From: Pectinophora gossypiella
Lineage: Eukaryota > Arthropoda > Insecta > Lepidoptera > Gelechiidae
Length of the DNA stretch: 64,000 nucleotides
Assembly: GCF_024362695.1 (NCBI RefSeq)
Contig: NC_065425.1
Coordinates: forward strand, 11,847,001-11,911,000
Reading direction: 5' to 3'
Under the pieces are notes generated by a model. That model searched no databases, was not told the DNA's origin, and was given only the letters and a program-made list of their open reading frames with translations. Positions 21,704-32,230 of this stretch are shown here, piece after piece. The position numbers were made by a program, and so were the translations under genes. How positions within the stretch are numbered: position 1 is the first letter of the stretch; each line of letters begins with the position of its first letter.

Positions 21704-22430
21704 CGATTACAGCTTGTATGTCATCAGTCTGGAGGGATGAGATCCAAAACGCGATTTGTCCCGATAATAGGAAAATTCATATTTTTTATTCGCAATAACT
21801 CCCCTATGACATAGGACTTGAAAGCTATACAGGCGTGATATGTTGTAGATTTTCGGTTTGTTGACTTTACTTTCACCCTACCCGATTTCTTAACAAATAC
21901 CAAGTTTAAGAACAATACTCTACTGAAAACAAATCCATAGACTAACATTGCCTTGCATTCTATCTTTTTTATTCCCTCCGTCTCCCTTCCTCCACTCACC
22001 AGCGACGTCACTCACTGTAACAAATGACAATCGCGACTCCCTCGCAATTCAATTCTTCGTTCCTTATTGAATCGCAGCACTCAATTGTACACTCTGATTC
22101 CTTTGAATAAAGTCTCGAATGCAAATGGCTCTGTCGTGCTTGATTCCACTTGTCGGACGAATTCTTTGGTTGATCAGTTCTATTTTGTGGAGAATGCAGT
22201 TCCATTGAATTCGTATTTAATGTTTAGATCGTGGAGAATTTAATCTTGAAGGAAGAAAATTGGCCTGCCATGAATACTAATTGTCCTTAAACTAATCGTA
22301 GCAAACGTTACGCCGTAGGGCGTAGCATATCCGTAGCAAGAATTTCGGCGTAACGCCAAGTAAAGCAGTTCTAATAAAAATATTGTTCTGAACTACATGG
22401 AACTATTATGACCTGTTAATTAATTCATTA
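21704..22430. other. Unassigned spacer
   Basis: Two minus-strand frames (about 21724-22205) lack recognisable domains. 22295-22360 has imperfect GTAACGCC/GGCGTAAC inverted words. Confidence 0.3.
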
Positions 22431-22749
22431 CGGCCTCCATGGTCCAGTGGTTGAGCGTTGGGCACACGATCCAGAGGTCCCGGGTTCGAATCCCGGTGGA
22501 CATATCACAAAAATCACTTTGTAATCCCTTGTTTAGTTAGGGAATTGCTGATCACCTGATTGTCTAAAAGTAAAACGATCCGTGTTTTGGAAGGCACGCT
22601 AAGCCGTTAGTCCCGGTTACTACTTACTGATGTAAGTACGTAGTCGTTACATGAGTCATGTCAGGGGCCTTTGGCGGCTCAATAGTAACCCTGACACCAG
22701 GGTTGATGAGGTTGGTAATGCACCTCACCACCCACACGATAGAAGAAAA
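22431..22749 (+). mobile_element. SINE-A copy, full length, probable target duplication
   Basis: Starts CGGCCTCCATGGTCCAGTGG with A-box-like and B-box-like (GGTTCGAATCC) internal promoter words and ends CACGATAGAAGAA. TAATTAATT flanks it on both sides (about 22418 and 22750). One of the better preserved copies. Confidence 0.8.
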
Positions 22750-22777
22750 TAATTAATTATTATTATGAACCTAAATA

Positions 22778-24269
22778 CACTTCTCATCAAAAAAATCGAA
22801 ACACTTCCGTTTTCATTGTTTCTGTCCGAATTTAACACAAAAAAGAATTCATACGATGAAAAAAAATACATAAATGTATAGCTGGCAGTTTGGCCATTAC
22901 AGTAATAAGCGAAAATTTATTTCAATACTGTGACTTTGGGACGTCTGAACAAAGGTTTTTTTTCTAAAACGTATGGATACTTCGCCCACAGAAGCCGCCC
23001 AAGTTGTGGCATTGCTGGATTCTGGCCTTAGTCAGCGTGTTGTGGCTGCAAGACTGCATCTAAGCCTGTCATCTGTTCATAGAGTCTATAAACGTTATCG
23101 AGAGACTGGTTTGTTCACGCGCCGTTCAGGATCTGGCAGGAATCGGGTCACTTCTGAGCGAGATGATCGATTTATTGTAACAACTTCTTTAAGAAATCGA
23201 CGCCTTAACGCTTTTCAACTGCAGCAGCGGCTTCGTGTTGTACGAAGGGTGGCTGTAAGCGACTCTACAATTAGAAGAAGGTTGAAGGATCGTGGACTGG
23301 TACCGCATAAGCCAGCAAATGGGCCGAAATTAACTGCAGACCATCGAAGAGCGCGCCTTAACTTTGCACGTGAGCACCTAAATTGGTCATACCTACAGTG
23401 GAGCAAAGTTCTCTTTTCTGATGAGTGTAAAATTATGCTGTATGGTAACGACGGAAGGAACAAGGTCTACAGAAGAGACGGAGAACGCTTTGCACAATGC
23501 TGCATTGAAGAAAAGGTCAGCTATGGTGGCGGTTCGTGGACGGTTTGGGGAGGAATCAGCGCCGACGGTAAGACAGAGCTTGCTTTCGTGTCTGGGCCAC
23601 GTCTGCCTGCACTAAACTGTTATCGGTACGTCGAAGAGTGTCTCGAGCCTCATGTGATGCCCTATGCACATTTTATTGGCAACGGCTTCATATTCATGCA
23701 CGACAATGCTAGGGCTCACACCGCGGGCGTCGTACGAGATTATCTTAACGAAGTCGATATCTCTATTATGGAATGGCCAGCAAGAAGCCCGGACATGAAT
23801 CCCATTGAACATCTGTGGCATGAATTAAAGAGACGAATTCGAGCAAGAGATCCTGCCCCAGAAACACTTAGCCAGCTGCAAGATGCAATCCAAGAGGAAT
23901 GGGACAATATACCACAGCATGTGATCGTGACTCTCATCCGATCGATGAAGAACCGTATGGAAGCAGTAATTAGAGCTCGGGGAGGGAATACAAGTTATTA
24001 AATAAACGTTTTTTAGCTTTTTTTTATTTACGTGTGTTGTTTTATCCATTTCCTTTATACTCCATACGGAATAAAAATGACTCATTTAACAAAATACGAA
24101 ACCTATGAAAAATTCATTTAAATTTAGAACATTAACATTAAGATTTGATAAGCTCATATTACTCACTATTAAACGACATTTAACATTTATTCCTAAATAT
24201 ACACATTTTTCTGATAATCCTGACAAAACGTAAACTTGCAAGGTGTTTCGATTTTTTTGATGAGAAGTT
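22778..24269 (+). mobile_element. Complete Tc1-like transposon
   Basis: A 1,492-bp element bounded by TA dinucleotides (22776-22777 and 24270-24271), the Tc1/mariner target duplication. The 27-bp terminal inverted repeats (22778-22804 and 24243-24269) differ only at the outermost base: C on the left, A after mirroring on the right. The shared core starts ACTTCTCATCAAAAAAATCG. The single ORF at 22973-24001 is uninterrupted, and an AATAAA overlaps its stop. It inserted just beyond a SINE-A tail. By structure it could be autonomous. Confidence 0.95.
22973..24001 (+). CDS. Tc1-like transposase, DD34E, apparently intact
   Basis: 342 residues, the usual length for Tc1 transposases. Residues about 6-50 form a paired-like helix-turn-helix (LLDSGLSQRVVAARLHLSLS). 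A GSGRNR stretch at 53-58 stands where the family's GRPR-like AT-hook linker sits. A second basic HTH covers about 65-110 and includes STIRRRLKDRGL. The catalytic triad is visible: D150 in FSDEC, D244 in HDNARAH and E279 in MNPIEHLWHE, with 34 residues between the last two (DD34E). A glycine-rich VWGGIS box lies at 191-196. The start ATG is 195 bp inside the element and no upstream in-frame ATG is better. The family excises and integrates its element at TA in the nucleus. No stop, frameshift or missing catalytic residue is seen. Confidence 0.95.
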   Translation: MDTSPTEAAQVVALLDSGLSQRVVAARLHLSLSSVHRVYKRYRETGLFTRRSGSGRNRVTSERDDRFIVTTSLRNRRLNAFQLQQRLRVVRRVAVSDSTIRRRLKDRGLVPHKPANGPKLTADHRRARLNFAREHLNWSYLQWSKVLFSDECKIMLYGNDGRNKVYRRDGERFAQCCIEEKVSYGGGSWTVWGGISADGKTELAFVSGPRLPALNCYRYVEECLEPHVMPYAHFIGNGFIFMHDNARAHTAGVVRDYLNEVDISIMEWPARSPDMNPIEHLWHELKRRIRARDPAPETLSQLQDAIQEEWDNIPQHVIVTLIRSMKNRMEAVIRARGGNTSY

Positions 24270-24271
24270 TA

Positions 24272-24978
24272 AATGTTGTTTTATAATAGAAATCTCTGGT
24301 GGAATAAAAACAAAAGCGTGTTGCTCTGAAATAGAGAAATTTTAATTAGGATGACATTTACATTTGAGCTTATTTAAATAATAGATAAAAACACAATATT
24401 TACCTGAAATAGAGAAAACAACATTTAAAAGATCTTATTCCGCCTTTCTATACGATTTAAACACAATAATAACACAATTATTCAGAAACTAAACTATGAA
24501 ACTAAAATAAGAAACTGTCCTGCCTGTCATCTTCTGACAGGACCAAAAACAATACTCTCGTAAAGAGTAAATTATAATTTAAAGAGATTGACAATGCCAG
24601 CTGGTATTGCGATTAGTTTATTTTTAGTCTCGGTTTTTTAATAACACTGGCAGTCTAACTCGAATTTCCCTCTCACCCAACGTTTAATATATCACCGCTT
24701 TGAACCAAACAGCGGAATATAATATTTCACGGTGATTGTCACCAGCAATACAGTACTGCAGTGAGTGCAGTCAAACTGCGCTTACAAACGCTGGTGTGCC
24801 GCATTGTGGTACAAAGCTTTGTTGTTGGTTGTATTAAAATGGGCTGCGTTTCATATTAATCTTTGAATTACAATTGAAATTCCTTTAAGGTGGGTACTGA
24901 CTGGTGTTATGAGGCGTAATGTAATGTGTCACACAGCGAGCGTTCGTGCTGTCAGTACAGGGAAATAAGGCGCCGACT
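24272..24978. other. Unassigned AT-rich spacer
   Basis: No repeat or gene recognised. CCTGTCATCTTCTGACAGG at about 24520-24538 is a small local inverted repeat. Confidence 0.3.
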
Positions 24979-24979
24979 A

Positions 24980-25135
24980 CTGACTCCGTGGCCTAGTGGT
25001 TGCGTGTTAGACTCACGATCATAGGGCCCCGGATTTGAATCCCGGTGGTGACATATCACAAAAATTACTTTGTCACCCCTAGTTTGGATAGGTCATTACA
25101 GGCTGATCACCTGATTGTCCGAAAATAAGATGAAG
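24980..25135 (+). repeat. SINE-A 5' half
   Basis: Head CTCCGTGGCCTAGTGG and B-box-like GGATTTGAATCCCGG, then ATCACAAAAATTACTTTGTC. It stops at the central module. Confidence 0.65.
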
Positions 25136-25785
25136 AAAAATAATCGCAATAGAAGAGGCGCGATAGGCAGTAGGCAGAAAACTTTCGGCAGAGGATACTT
25201 TTATGCAACTGCAGACAGGACAACTGCAACTGGACAGATTTTATAGAGATACTTACTTACGTATTATAAGTATTAAATGAAACAATACCTTATCTCCATA
25301 GCATAGTAAATATTATCCCCAGCTCAGTTAATTCTGCGAACATTTTTCATCCCATTGTTCCTCTTCCAACAAATTGTTGTTTTTCAAAACTAAGTTCGTA
25401 TCTCGTCGAAATTCTTTCCTTTTTAACTAGATAACATAATTTTTTGTTGTTGAAGTATTTGTGTAATAAATCAGAGTAAAAAAGTTTATATTTTATATTT
25501 GTTATTCGGTTTTTTATTAGGAGTAATTTCGGAATTAGGGTACCGTGGGATTTGAGCTGGATTTCACTCGGATCCGTCTGGGGTTAGGATTCGGATTTTG
25601 GGGTATTATTACGTCTAGCTTACCTACATAAATTCACGCCCTAATCTATAATGAGGTCAGATAGAGGTGCTTACTAGATTTATTTCTAAGGCAATTTAGA
25701 ATAAAAGCGAAATAGAAACAAAGTTGCACAAGCACAATTCAGATTAGATAATATATAGTTTAACATTTTTATACCAAGTGACAAA
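25136..25785. other. Unassigned spacer
   Basis: No repeat shared with the rest of the window and no recognisable coding sequence. Confidence 0.3.
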
Positions 25786-25789
25786 TGTG

Positions 25790-26292
25790 TCTTTGGTTTT
25801 GGTTTCATACAAGACCATTAACCCAGCCCCAGGGGGAAGAGAGTCATTTTCTCTGCCCTCCACTGGAGCAATTCCTGTTCGGCGCGTCCTTGCCGTGAGG
25901 GTATGCTCCTCTTACTTCAGTGGGCCGGTGTGAGATGATGGCCGAGTTTGGATAGAACCTTAGCCCAGGGATATGGGTAAAGACCTTAACAGTTGCAAAA
26001 GCGTTGCAGAGGCGGACATGGGAGCCATCGGAACGGCAATGCAGGACGGAAGGGGCGAGTCACAGGGACTGTAACAAAGGGCAGCAGTAGCTGTCAGTAC
26101 TATTGAGAGGCAGAGGACAGGAGTCCTAGTACGGCTTTGAAATAGACTGCTTTGGGCTCCATCCCACTCGCGTCAGACAGAGTACTGCCGGGCGGAAGGC
26201 AAGAGGGAAACCACAGCTCTATTTATCCCTAAAAAAAGTAGCATGGTGAATGCTACACCGACAAGAGCGTCGCTCTTTAATTTGTGATGATG
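25790..26292 (+). mobile_element. SINE-R: non-coding body ending in an RTE-b-like tail
   Basis: A GC-richer body (GAGTCACAGGGACTGTAAC, AGGAGTCCTAGTACGGC, CGTCAGACAGAGTACTGC) ends with GCTACACCGACAAGAGCG then TGATGATGATGA. That last block of about 55 bp is the same as the end of the RTE-b LINE, but everything upstream is different. The copy at 38656-38915 has the same body and tail, so it is a real family. The left limit is uncertain. Confidence 0.6.
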
Positions 26293-26319
26293 ATGACTAA
26301 GTGAGAGCTCTCAGCGCTC

Positions 26320-26400
26320 CCCACTTGTCCGGCCATGTAGTTTAAAGCCATCTGCGGCAAACCCAATAAGTCTCGTAAAAATTATCACCTCAACGCTTAT
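26320..26400 (+). repeat. Family X 3' end fragment
   Basis: CTCTCAGCGCTCCCCACTTG, CCATCTGCGGCAAACCC and AATAAGTC in plus orientation, without a clear poly-A. Confidence 0.5.
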
Positions 26401-26589
26401 TGACAAGTTTCTTCTTCTTTTTCATTTATTCCCTTTTGGGATGGGAGGATGTTAATGATACTTCCCTTAAAATTAATCTCACCCCTAAGTTGAATACCTC
26501 GGTCTCATGTTATTTACCTGAAAATAAAGATAAATTAGTTAAAAACAGTGCAAGAATACAAAATTGGTATTAAATATCATTTAAGTCAT

Positions 26590-26745
26590 ACACACATACA
26601 CAAAGTCGCGCCTATTTCCCACCGGGGTAAGCAAAGACTATGAAATTCCATTTGCTTCGATCCTGACACGCTTCTCTTCATTCATTCATTCATCATCAGC
26701 CCATTAACGTCCCCACTGCTGGGGCACGGGCCTTCCCTATAGATT
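26590..26745 (-). repeat. RTE-a tip followed by SINE-D tail
   Basis: 26590-26680 is the RTE-a terminus (CCCACCGGGGTAAGCAAAG, TTCGATCCTGACACGCTTCT). At about 26690 it changes to CATCATCAGCCCATTAACGT, the SINE-D tail, which continues to GGGCCTTCCCTAT. Confidence 0.6.
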
Positions 26746-26821
26746 AGTCATAATATTAGTATAGGAAATAGCAGTTTGAGTACCATCACGTCTAAAGCCA
26801 TCACCCCTCAGCCCTCGCCCA

Positions 26822-27215
26822 GCAATATATTTTCGTGCCGTTCGCGGTGGAAGCTGCGGGCTCCTGGTGTGTGGAGGCGAAGGCATTTGTGGCTGAGGTG
26901 GGCCGGCGATTGAGAGAACGTGGTTATGACGCCCGCTCCGGTTCGTACCTTGTGCAACGGTTGTCCATCGCTATCCAGCGTGGAAACGCGGCGAGTTTGA
27001 TGGGCACCTTTGCGCCGGGAATGACACGAGGTGGATTATTTGAACATGACGCACGTGCACATAGACGTTAATTCACTGATGTTGGATTAATTTAAAATTC
27101 ATTTAATTATCATTTTTTATCTATGTGTAATTAGACTAAGTTTTTATAGTTATTTATGAATTTTAATAAAAAAAGTTTGTGAAGTGTTATTAATAAACTA
27201 TATATATTCACGTCT
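26822..27215 (+). pseudogene. LINE 3' end with ORF C-terminus
   Basis: The frame to the TAA at 27069-27071 reads FVPFAVEAAGSWCVEAKAFV, then LVQRLSIAIQRGNAASLMGT. This 'PFAVET.G....A..F...QR.S.A.QRGNAAS..GT' pattern is familiar as the extreme C-terminus of a widespread invertebrate LINE ORF. The frame is open from about 26826 with no ATG, as expected for a 5'-truncated copy. The trailer is AT-rich and ends with AATAAA-like words. Confidence 0.65.
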
Positions 27216-27221
27216 AATAAT

Positions 27222-27367
27222 GTACGGTCACGAGCATTAATAATATACACTTTGGTACCATGTCACAATAACTTCTTTGACAAATTGAACTGTAAGTCTC
27301 ACTAAATGTCAAATATGTTAGTGCGGCAGAGTCTTAAAGTGGGTACATTATATTACTCATGACTGTA
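27222..27367. mobile_element. MITE-T copy
   Basis: Both termini present (TACGGTCACGAGCATTAATA ... ACTCATGACTGTA). It directly follows the LINE trailer. Confidence 0.75.
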
Positions 27368-28190
27368 CCTATAATAGGTACTTCAGAACTTAGAACCTTG
27401 TCACCTTGTCACCTTGTCAAATTTACTTTTGTTTCCTATTATATTTAAAAAAAATCATTTTAACGCCATTGTCTGAAAATTTTATATTCGATTTTAATGG
27501 TATAATTCGGTAGTTTCCGAGGTCAAAGATAAATTATAAAATTCTTATTACTAAATGAATACAGATGTAAAGGTGACGAAAACATTTTCTTTTTCTATTT
27601 AACTTATTTATGAATTTTATTAAAAAAAATGTACTTAATAAGAAGTCTGAAATTTTGTCACGTTTTTCTATGACGTCTCAGGTTGCTTTATCATACAAAT
27701 TCCATAGTAATTTCGTGCTTTCACGTTTATATAAAAAGTAACTGATTTGACTAGTTAGAAACTCGGTTATTGACATATAAAATATTTACCAATAAAATAC
27801 TATATATCATTAAATTGAAGAAAAAAGTTAAAAAAAAAACGAATTAATTTTGTAATTTTATTCTTAATTTTTGTAATTTAAACATATTAGTGAGACTGTG
27901 ATCCTGCAGACAAATTGCTTATGCAATTTTGCAGGACATTGCATTTATACTAGTGTTACTTAAGGCTTAATAATAATAATAAATAAATAAATAATAATAA
28001 AGTATAATATACAATCAAAGAGCAAAAGTTCAGTCACTTTGCCCAGCGAATTATTTGTAAACAGTGATGAAATTATGAACTATTGTCATAATTATAAAAA
28101 AAATATGTTTTTTGTAAGTGTTTTTCGTCTATTACAGAAACGACATGTAACCAGGAGGTGTTAAGTGTAACCAGTTAATTTATTACTTGA
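27368..28190. other. AT-rich spacer with a LINE-type tail
   Basis: 27895-28015 resembles a LINE trailer (GATCCTGCAGACAAATTGC, then a mixed AATAAT/AAATA repeat tail) without ORF. 27371-27430 has a repeated CACCTTGTCACCTTGTCA patch. The rest is unassigned. Confidence 0.35.
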
Positions 28191-28194
28191 CAAG

Positions 28195-28690
28195 AAACTG
28201 ATTGGACTTTTATTTATTTATTTAATTAATACTGCCACATGGTTTACATTTATACATTAATACTAATTAACTCTTATTATATATAAATCTGATGTACTTA
28301 AATCACAGTTACGGTGTACATAACTTACACAAATATAATTGACTTAATTTCTAACAAAAGAAAAAGAAAACATGTAGCAAGTAATCATTGACGAATGGTC
28401 CGTCATTTATAAAAAGCTTTTTAAGCTTATTTTTAAAATTTAAAAAAAATATCATGGAATAAGTCCAAATCAGTGATACTATTCGAAAATGAATTATATT
28501 CAGAACAAATTCGGAGCAAAGGAGACTGAAGCCCTAAATTGGTTCTCGCAAATGGGGTAGGAAATATATTGTTCGACCGATGTCTTGGGTACCTGTATAG
28601 AACAGATAATGAAACCATTGATAAAGTGTTGCTACATCGCAATCCTCCACGGAGACTTTTGTACCAACGCATCATACTTTCATTTTATAT
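28195..28690 (-). pseudogene. LINE ORF C-terminal fragment, degraded
   Basis: Minus-strand residues include SPLLRICSEYNSF and DLDLFHDIFFKF, matching the 'P..R....YN.....DLD.F......FK' end of a LINE polymerase. A stop interrupts the expected continuation. The (TTTA)n at about 28208 would be its simple-repeat tail. Confidence 0.5.
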
Positions 28691-29030
28691 TGATTACCTT
28701 ATGCTTTTTTGCCTTTTTTTCCTACAGTATCAAATCCCAATAAGAAAATAACAAAACAAGGAAAAGATTACTCCAAAAATGCTCCAAAGTAATCCCCAGG
28801 CGATAGTATTACCAATCTTATATCAGTCCGTTCATTCGGGACATTGATTTAATGGATCCTCCATTCGACGCGAGGAAAACAATGGACTTTCCCAATCCGA
28901 GATTTATTATTCAATGGATGTAGTTTAAGATATTATAAAGCCTTTCGTAAAAGGAAGATGGTGCATTGTGAAAATATAAAAGGTCGACTTGTGGTTGGGC
29001 AATCGGAAAACGTCGCATTATCTTTTTTTT
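28691..29030. other. Unassigned spacer
   Basis: No repeat shared with the rest of the window and no recognisable coding sequence. Confidence 0.3.
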
Positions 29031-29031
29031 A

Positions 29032-29170
29032 TTAGTGTTATCGTAACGAATACCGAGGAAGAAGATTCAGTTCCATACTTTTGCGACGGAAAATTCCACT
29101 TGATATCAACTCAGAATCATGGCCTGAATTATCCCTCAAAGTTTTCGTTACGATTTCACTAACACCCTGT
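29032..29170. mobile_element. MITE-P copy, left arm shortened
   Basis: The right arm is well preserved (GACGGAAAATTCCACTTGAT, AACTCAGAATCATGGCCTGA, ACTAACACCCTGT). The left arm lacks the middle block, so the hairpin is lopsided. Confidence 0.7.
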
Positions 29171-29171
29171 A

Positions 29172-29441
29172 TACATACATAACACAAGCTCACGATTATA
29201 TCCCAATTGGGGTAAACAGTGGTTCATCCATCGCAAGATGAACTAAGTATCCACACCTCACCGAGCTTACTGTAAGACCCACGTGATAGGTGGTGAGCCG
29301 TATCGCCGTATATAATGGTCGAGCCAACTGTGTTAGTGAAAACTGCACTTAAGATTAATCATAACTCATTAATGCAACTCCAATACCGGGGTGCGAACCA
29401 GCGCTCCCCGTTTGAGAAACAAGCCTGTGTAGCACACGACC
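29172..29441 (-). mobile_element. SINE-E copy, full length
   Basis: On the minus strand: head with GGGGAGCGCTGGTTCGCACC, the AACACAGTTGGCTCGACC block, CACGTGGGTCTTACAG, then TAATCGTGAGCTTGTGTTAT. It is used here as the family reference and abuts MITE-P. Confidence 0.7.
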
Positions 29442-29449
29442 ACAATGAC

Positions 29450-29865
29450 TAGAAAGAAAGAAAAAAAGAAACGTTTATTATAAAGGGACACCACAGTAAC
29501 AAATACAAAACAAATATATAATTTAAAACACGGAGTAACACACAACTTACAATCAAACAAAACACATAATAGAAACAACATACACGAGAAATACGAATAA
29601 TTGAGTGTATGGACTGGTCAACGATGGTGGTGGTGTCCTTTATAAAAGGGCCTCACTCAGCATAAGCCGCGGCGCGAGCCACGACGCTGGTATTCTGTGG
29701 ACCCTGCTAAGTGAGGCACGGAGTAAACACTATCAGTGAGTGTGTATGTGTTGCTTCTGTGCTGTTCTGGGAGCAAATAAAAAACATAGAACACGTTCAG
29801 CTGCTTGTCTTCCCGGGAATATCGTAAAATCCGACAAAGAGATTGTGTCCTCTAACATGATGGAC
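29450..29865 (-). repeat. Retroelement 3'-end relic
   Basis: Shares TTTATAAAAGGGCCTCACTC, GCCGCGGCGCGAGCCACGAC and TGTGGACCCTG with 40325-40860. Its far part (29774-29860) matches the window's last 87 bases in reverse. Class uncertain: a poly-A LINE end read on the minus strand fits the AAACGTTTATTATAAAGGG start. Confidence 0.5.
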
Positions 29866-29870
29866 TAATG

Positions 29871-30194
29871 TTATGGGCGATAGGCTGATCCCTTATCACT
29901 ATAAGGTTTATCATATCCAGCTTACGACATCGTATCAACAGTGGCTGCAAGTTGTCTTTGATTACTTTTGGCTCTGCCCACCTCATTAGAGATTGCGGGC
30001 ATGAGTTTATGTATAAATGTATACCTCTGTATAACTCACATGTACATACGATACTCGAGTTGTGTAATATTATCATTTGATACTTTCTGTAATAAGCCCC
30101 CCTGAGGGCGCAATAGATACCCACTCAAAACTGGGGACGTAAGTTTTGCAAAATAATCACCAGCTTGTGGTGTAAAAGACGATTTAGTGACTAA
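29871..30194. other. Unassigned spacer
   Basis: No repeat shared with the rest of the window and no recognisable coding sequence. Confidence 0.3.
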
Positions 30195-30490
30195 GATTGA
30201 GAAGGGATGTTAGGTTAGTTTGGACACGTAGAGCAGATGAAGGATAATAGAATTGCGAAAGCGGTATATAGAGTTAAAGTTGATGGTAGGGCTGGCAGAG
30301 GAAGACCGAGAAGGACTTACGATGATCAAATTGGAGGTGTCCTTAGAAAAGGTTCAATACGATCTACTCTGAACCGACGTGCGTGTATGAAGCAATTGAT
30401 GAATGTGGAGGAAGCAAGAGAAGTGTGTCAGGATGAATTCTATAGTCTCTGCTTACCCCGGTGGGAAATATGCGTTTTATGTATGTATGT
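30195..30490 (+). pseudogene. RTE-a LINE C-terminus, best preserved copy
   Basis: The frame reads FGHVEQMKDNRIAKAVY, then GRAGRGRPRRTYDDQIGGV and MNVEEAREVCQD. 'FGHVERM', followed by a GRGRPR basic patch, is the C-terminus typical of RTE-type LINE reverse transcriptases. An in-frame TAG lies just before FGHVE. The untranslated end is CTGCTTACCCCGGTGGGAAA. Endonuclease and RT domains are lost. Confidence 0.7.
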
Positions 30491-30582
30491 ATCACCAGCT
30501 TCCACTCAGACCTAGTGAAGATACACACAGAAAACAAACTTTTCTAAATTGGCCAGCACGAGAATCGAACCAGTGACATCTG

Positions 30583-30880
30583 TGGAAATTTAATCGAAAA
30601 AATTCTGACTCGGACGGGACTTGAAGTCCCAACTCTTGTCAAGCAGGGACGAGCGTATTAACCATCGCACCACCGGTTATATATAGTTTTTTACTTTTTA
30701 TCGATCTAAGAAATGTTAGTACTCAATATTCTAGATAGATGGCGCCTATATATAGATCTAAAAAATCGCATGGACAGGAGGAGGACCCGGTGGTGTAATG
30801 GTTAACACTTTCGTCCCGGCTTGACAAGAGCTGCGGGTTCAAGTCCCGATCGAGTCAGAATTGTTTCGACTTAATTTTCT
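30583..30880. repeat. SINE-F: two tRNA-like heads in inverted orientation
   Basis: 30783-30880 (plus) has an A-box-like GGTGGTGTAATGGTTAAC and a B-box-like GGGTTCAAGTCCCG. 30583-30680 is the same head on the minus strand. The arms are about 100 bp with an AT-rich spacer. The anticodon-loop region is distorted and the flanks repeat with the head, so I treat them as SINE-derived and not as tRNA genes. Confidence 0.55.
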
Positions 30881-30973
30881 TTTTGTGAGGTTACCTAAGC
30901 ACGGTGCTATAAAAATAAAACCCAAGAATCGCTATAACAAGAATCTGTAGGTTGTACTATAATTGCCATGAAA

Positions 30974-31140
30974 TCTCTCTCTCTCTCTCTCTATTTAAGA
31001 GCTGCGCTCTTGTCGGTGGAGTAACCGCCATTCCTCTCTTCTTCCCGCCAAAACCTTCACCTCCCGATACGACACGACCTGCACCTTCTCTTTTATTTGT
31101 TTCATAAATGTTATCCTAGGTCTACCCCTTCCTCTCTGCC
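30974..31140 (-). repeat. (TC)n tract and diverged RTE-b 3' end
   Basis: A TCTCTC tract at 30974-30992 sits exactly where the GAT-repeat tail lies in other RTE-b copies. The LINE end follows (AGAGCTGCGCTCTTGTCGGT), with coding remnants to about 31140. Confidence 0.55.
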
Positions 31141-31655
31141 ATGAAATAACCGACATTAAATTATTTCATGGTTTAAAAAAACGATGTTAAGGTTAAATAT
31201 TACTTTAATTTAATTTAAAGTCACAACCAAAACACGTCTACAAATCAATATAAGCTTGTTATAATATTTAAGAACTGATGTAGTAACTGTTCGTAAACCT
31301 AATAAATCAACCAAAATAAATAAAATAAAATAAAAAATCCTGTGACATATGGTTTGGTGGCTTTAATTTACTAATTAACTTCAATCTTATTTTTGATGGC
31401 AAGTTCGCGTCAAACGTGTGTTCAGGGTTTTGTCATATTTTTATCCGATACCGTCCGAGATTTCCTTAATCTTAAAAACATTTAAAAGTTCTAGGAAACT
31501 AAAAGAAAACAAAATATAAGGAAGCAGAATCAAATCGCATGAAATGAAGCACGCAAAAGTCGTATTTCACCTGCAGTCCCGGGGATAAATAAATATCTTT
31601 CGATATATCTTATCCAGTCTGGATCGACTCTTAAAATAAACGGACCTTTATTTAA
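31141..31655. other. Unassigned spacer
   Basis: AT-rich, no shared repeat seen. Confidence 0.3.
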
Positions 31656-31659
31656 ATTG

Positions 31660-31965
31660 AGAATGTTGAGTTGGTTTGGAAACATAGAGCGGATGAAGGA
31701 TAATAGGATTACGAAAGCGGTATATAAAGCGAAGGTTGGTGATAGGGCTGGCAGAGGAAGACCTAGAAGGACGTAAATTGACCAAATTGGAGATAGCCTT
31801 AGAAAAGGTTTAGAAAGATCTACTCTGAACCCGCGTGCGTGTAAGAAACGATTGATGTGGAGGAAGCAAGAGAAGTGTGTCAAGATCGAAGCAAATTGAA
31901 TTCCGTAGTCTCTGCTTACCCCGGTAGGAAATAGGCGTGATACTATATGCATGTATGTAAAAACA
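31660..31965 (+). pseudogene. RTE-a LINE C-terminus, frameshifted
   Basis: Same order as 30195-30490 (GAATGTTGAGTTGGTTTGG, GGGCTGGCAGAGGAAGACC, CTACTCTGAACCCGCGTGCG, CCCCGGTAGGAAATAGGCGT), but with several stops and indels. The long opposite-strand frame over it is an antisense shadow. Confidence 0.65.
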
Positions 31966-31984
31966 TAAAATAAGCACATGAGTT

Positions 31985-32212
31985 GGGGTAGTCAGATGTA
32001 TACTCAGCGCAAGACGAACTTACCCGCACCTTTCTGTTAGACCAACGTGATAGGTGAGCCGTATCGCCGTCTATGATGGGTCGAGCCAACTGTATTAGTG
32101 AAAACTGCACTTGAGCTAAATCAATAACTCATTTGTGCAAGTCTGGTACCGTGAATCGAACCTGAGCTCCCAGATTGAGAAGCAAGCCAGTGAACCACAA
32201 GACAACAGTGAG
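31985..32212 (-). mobile_element. SINE-E copy
   Basis: Head GTTCGATTC-type at the right, AACTGTATTAGTGAAAACTG and GACCAACGTGATAGG blocks, left tail cut. Confidence 0.65.
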
Positions 32213-32230
32213 TAATAAAAACATTAACAA

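Noticed and set aside
22440..22510. Candidate tRNA gene
   Set aside because: Good A- and B-box-like words, but the acceptor stem does not close and the sequence continues into the SINE-A body with a target duplication. The same applies to the heads at 53111, 57586, 59546 and 60234.
23215..24085. Minus-strand and out-of-frame open frames in the Tc1 element
   Set aside because: Shadows of the 342-residue transposase frame.
31530..31979. 149-codon minus-strand open frame
   Set aside because: It lies antisense to a recognisable RTE-a C-terminus on the plus strand and has no domain of its own.
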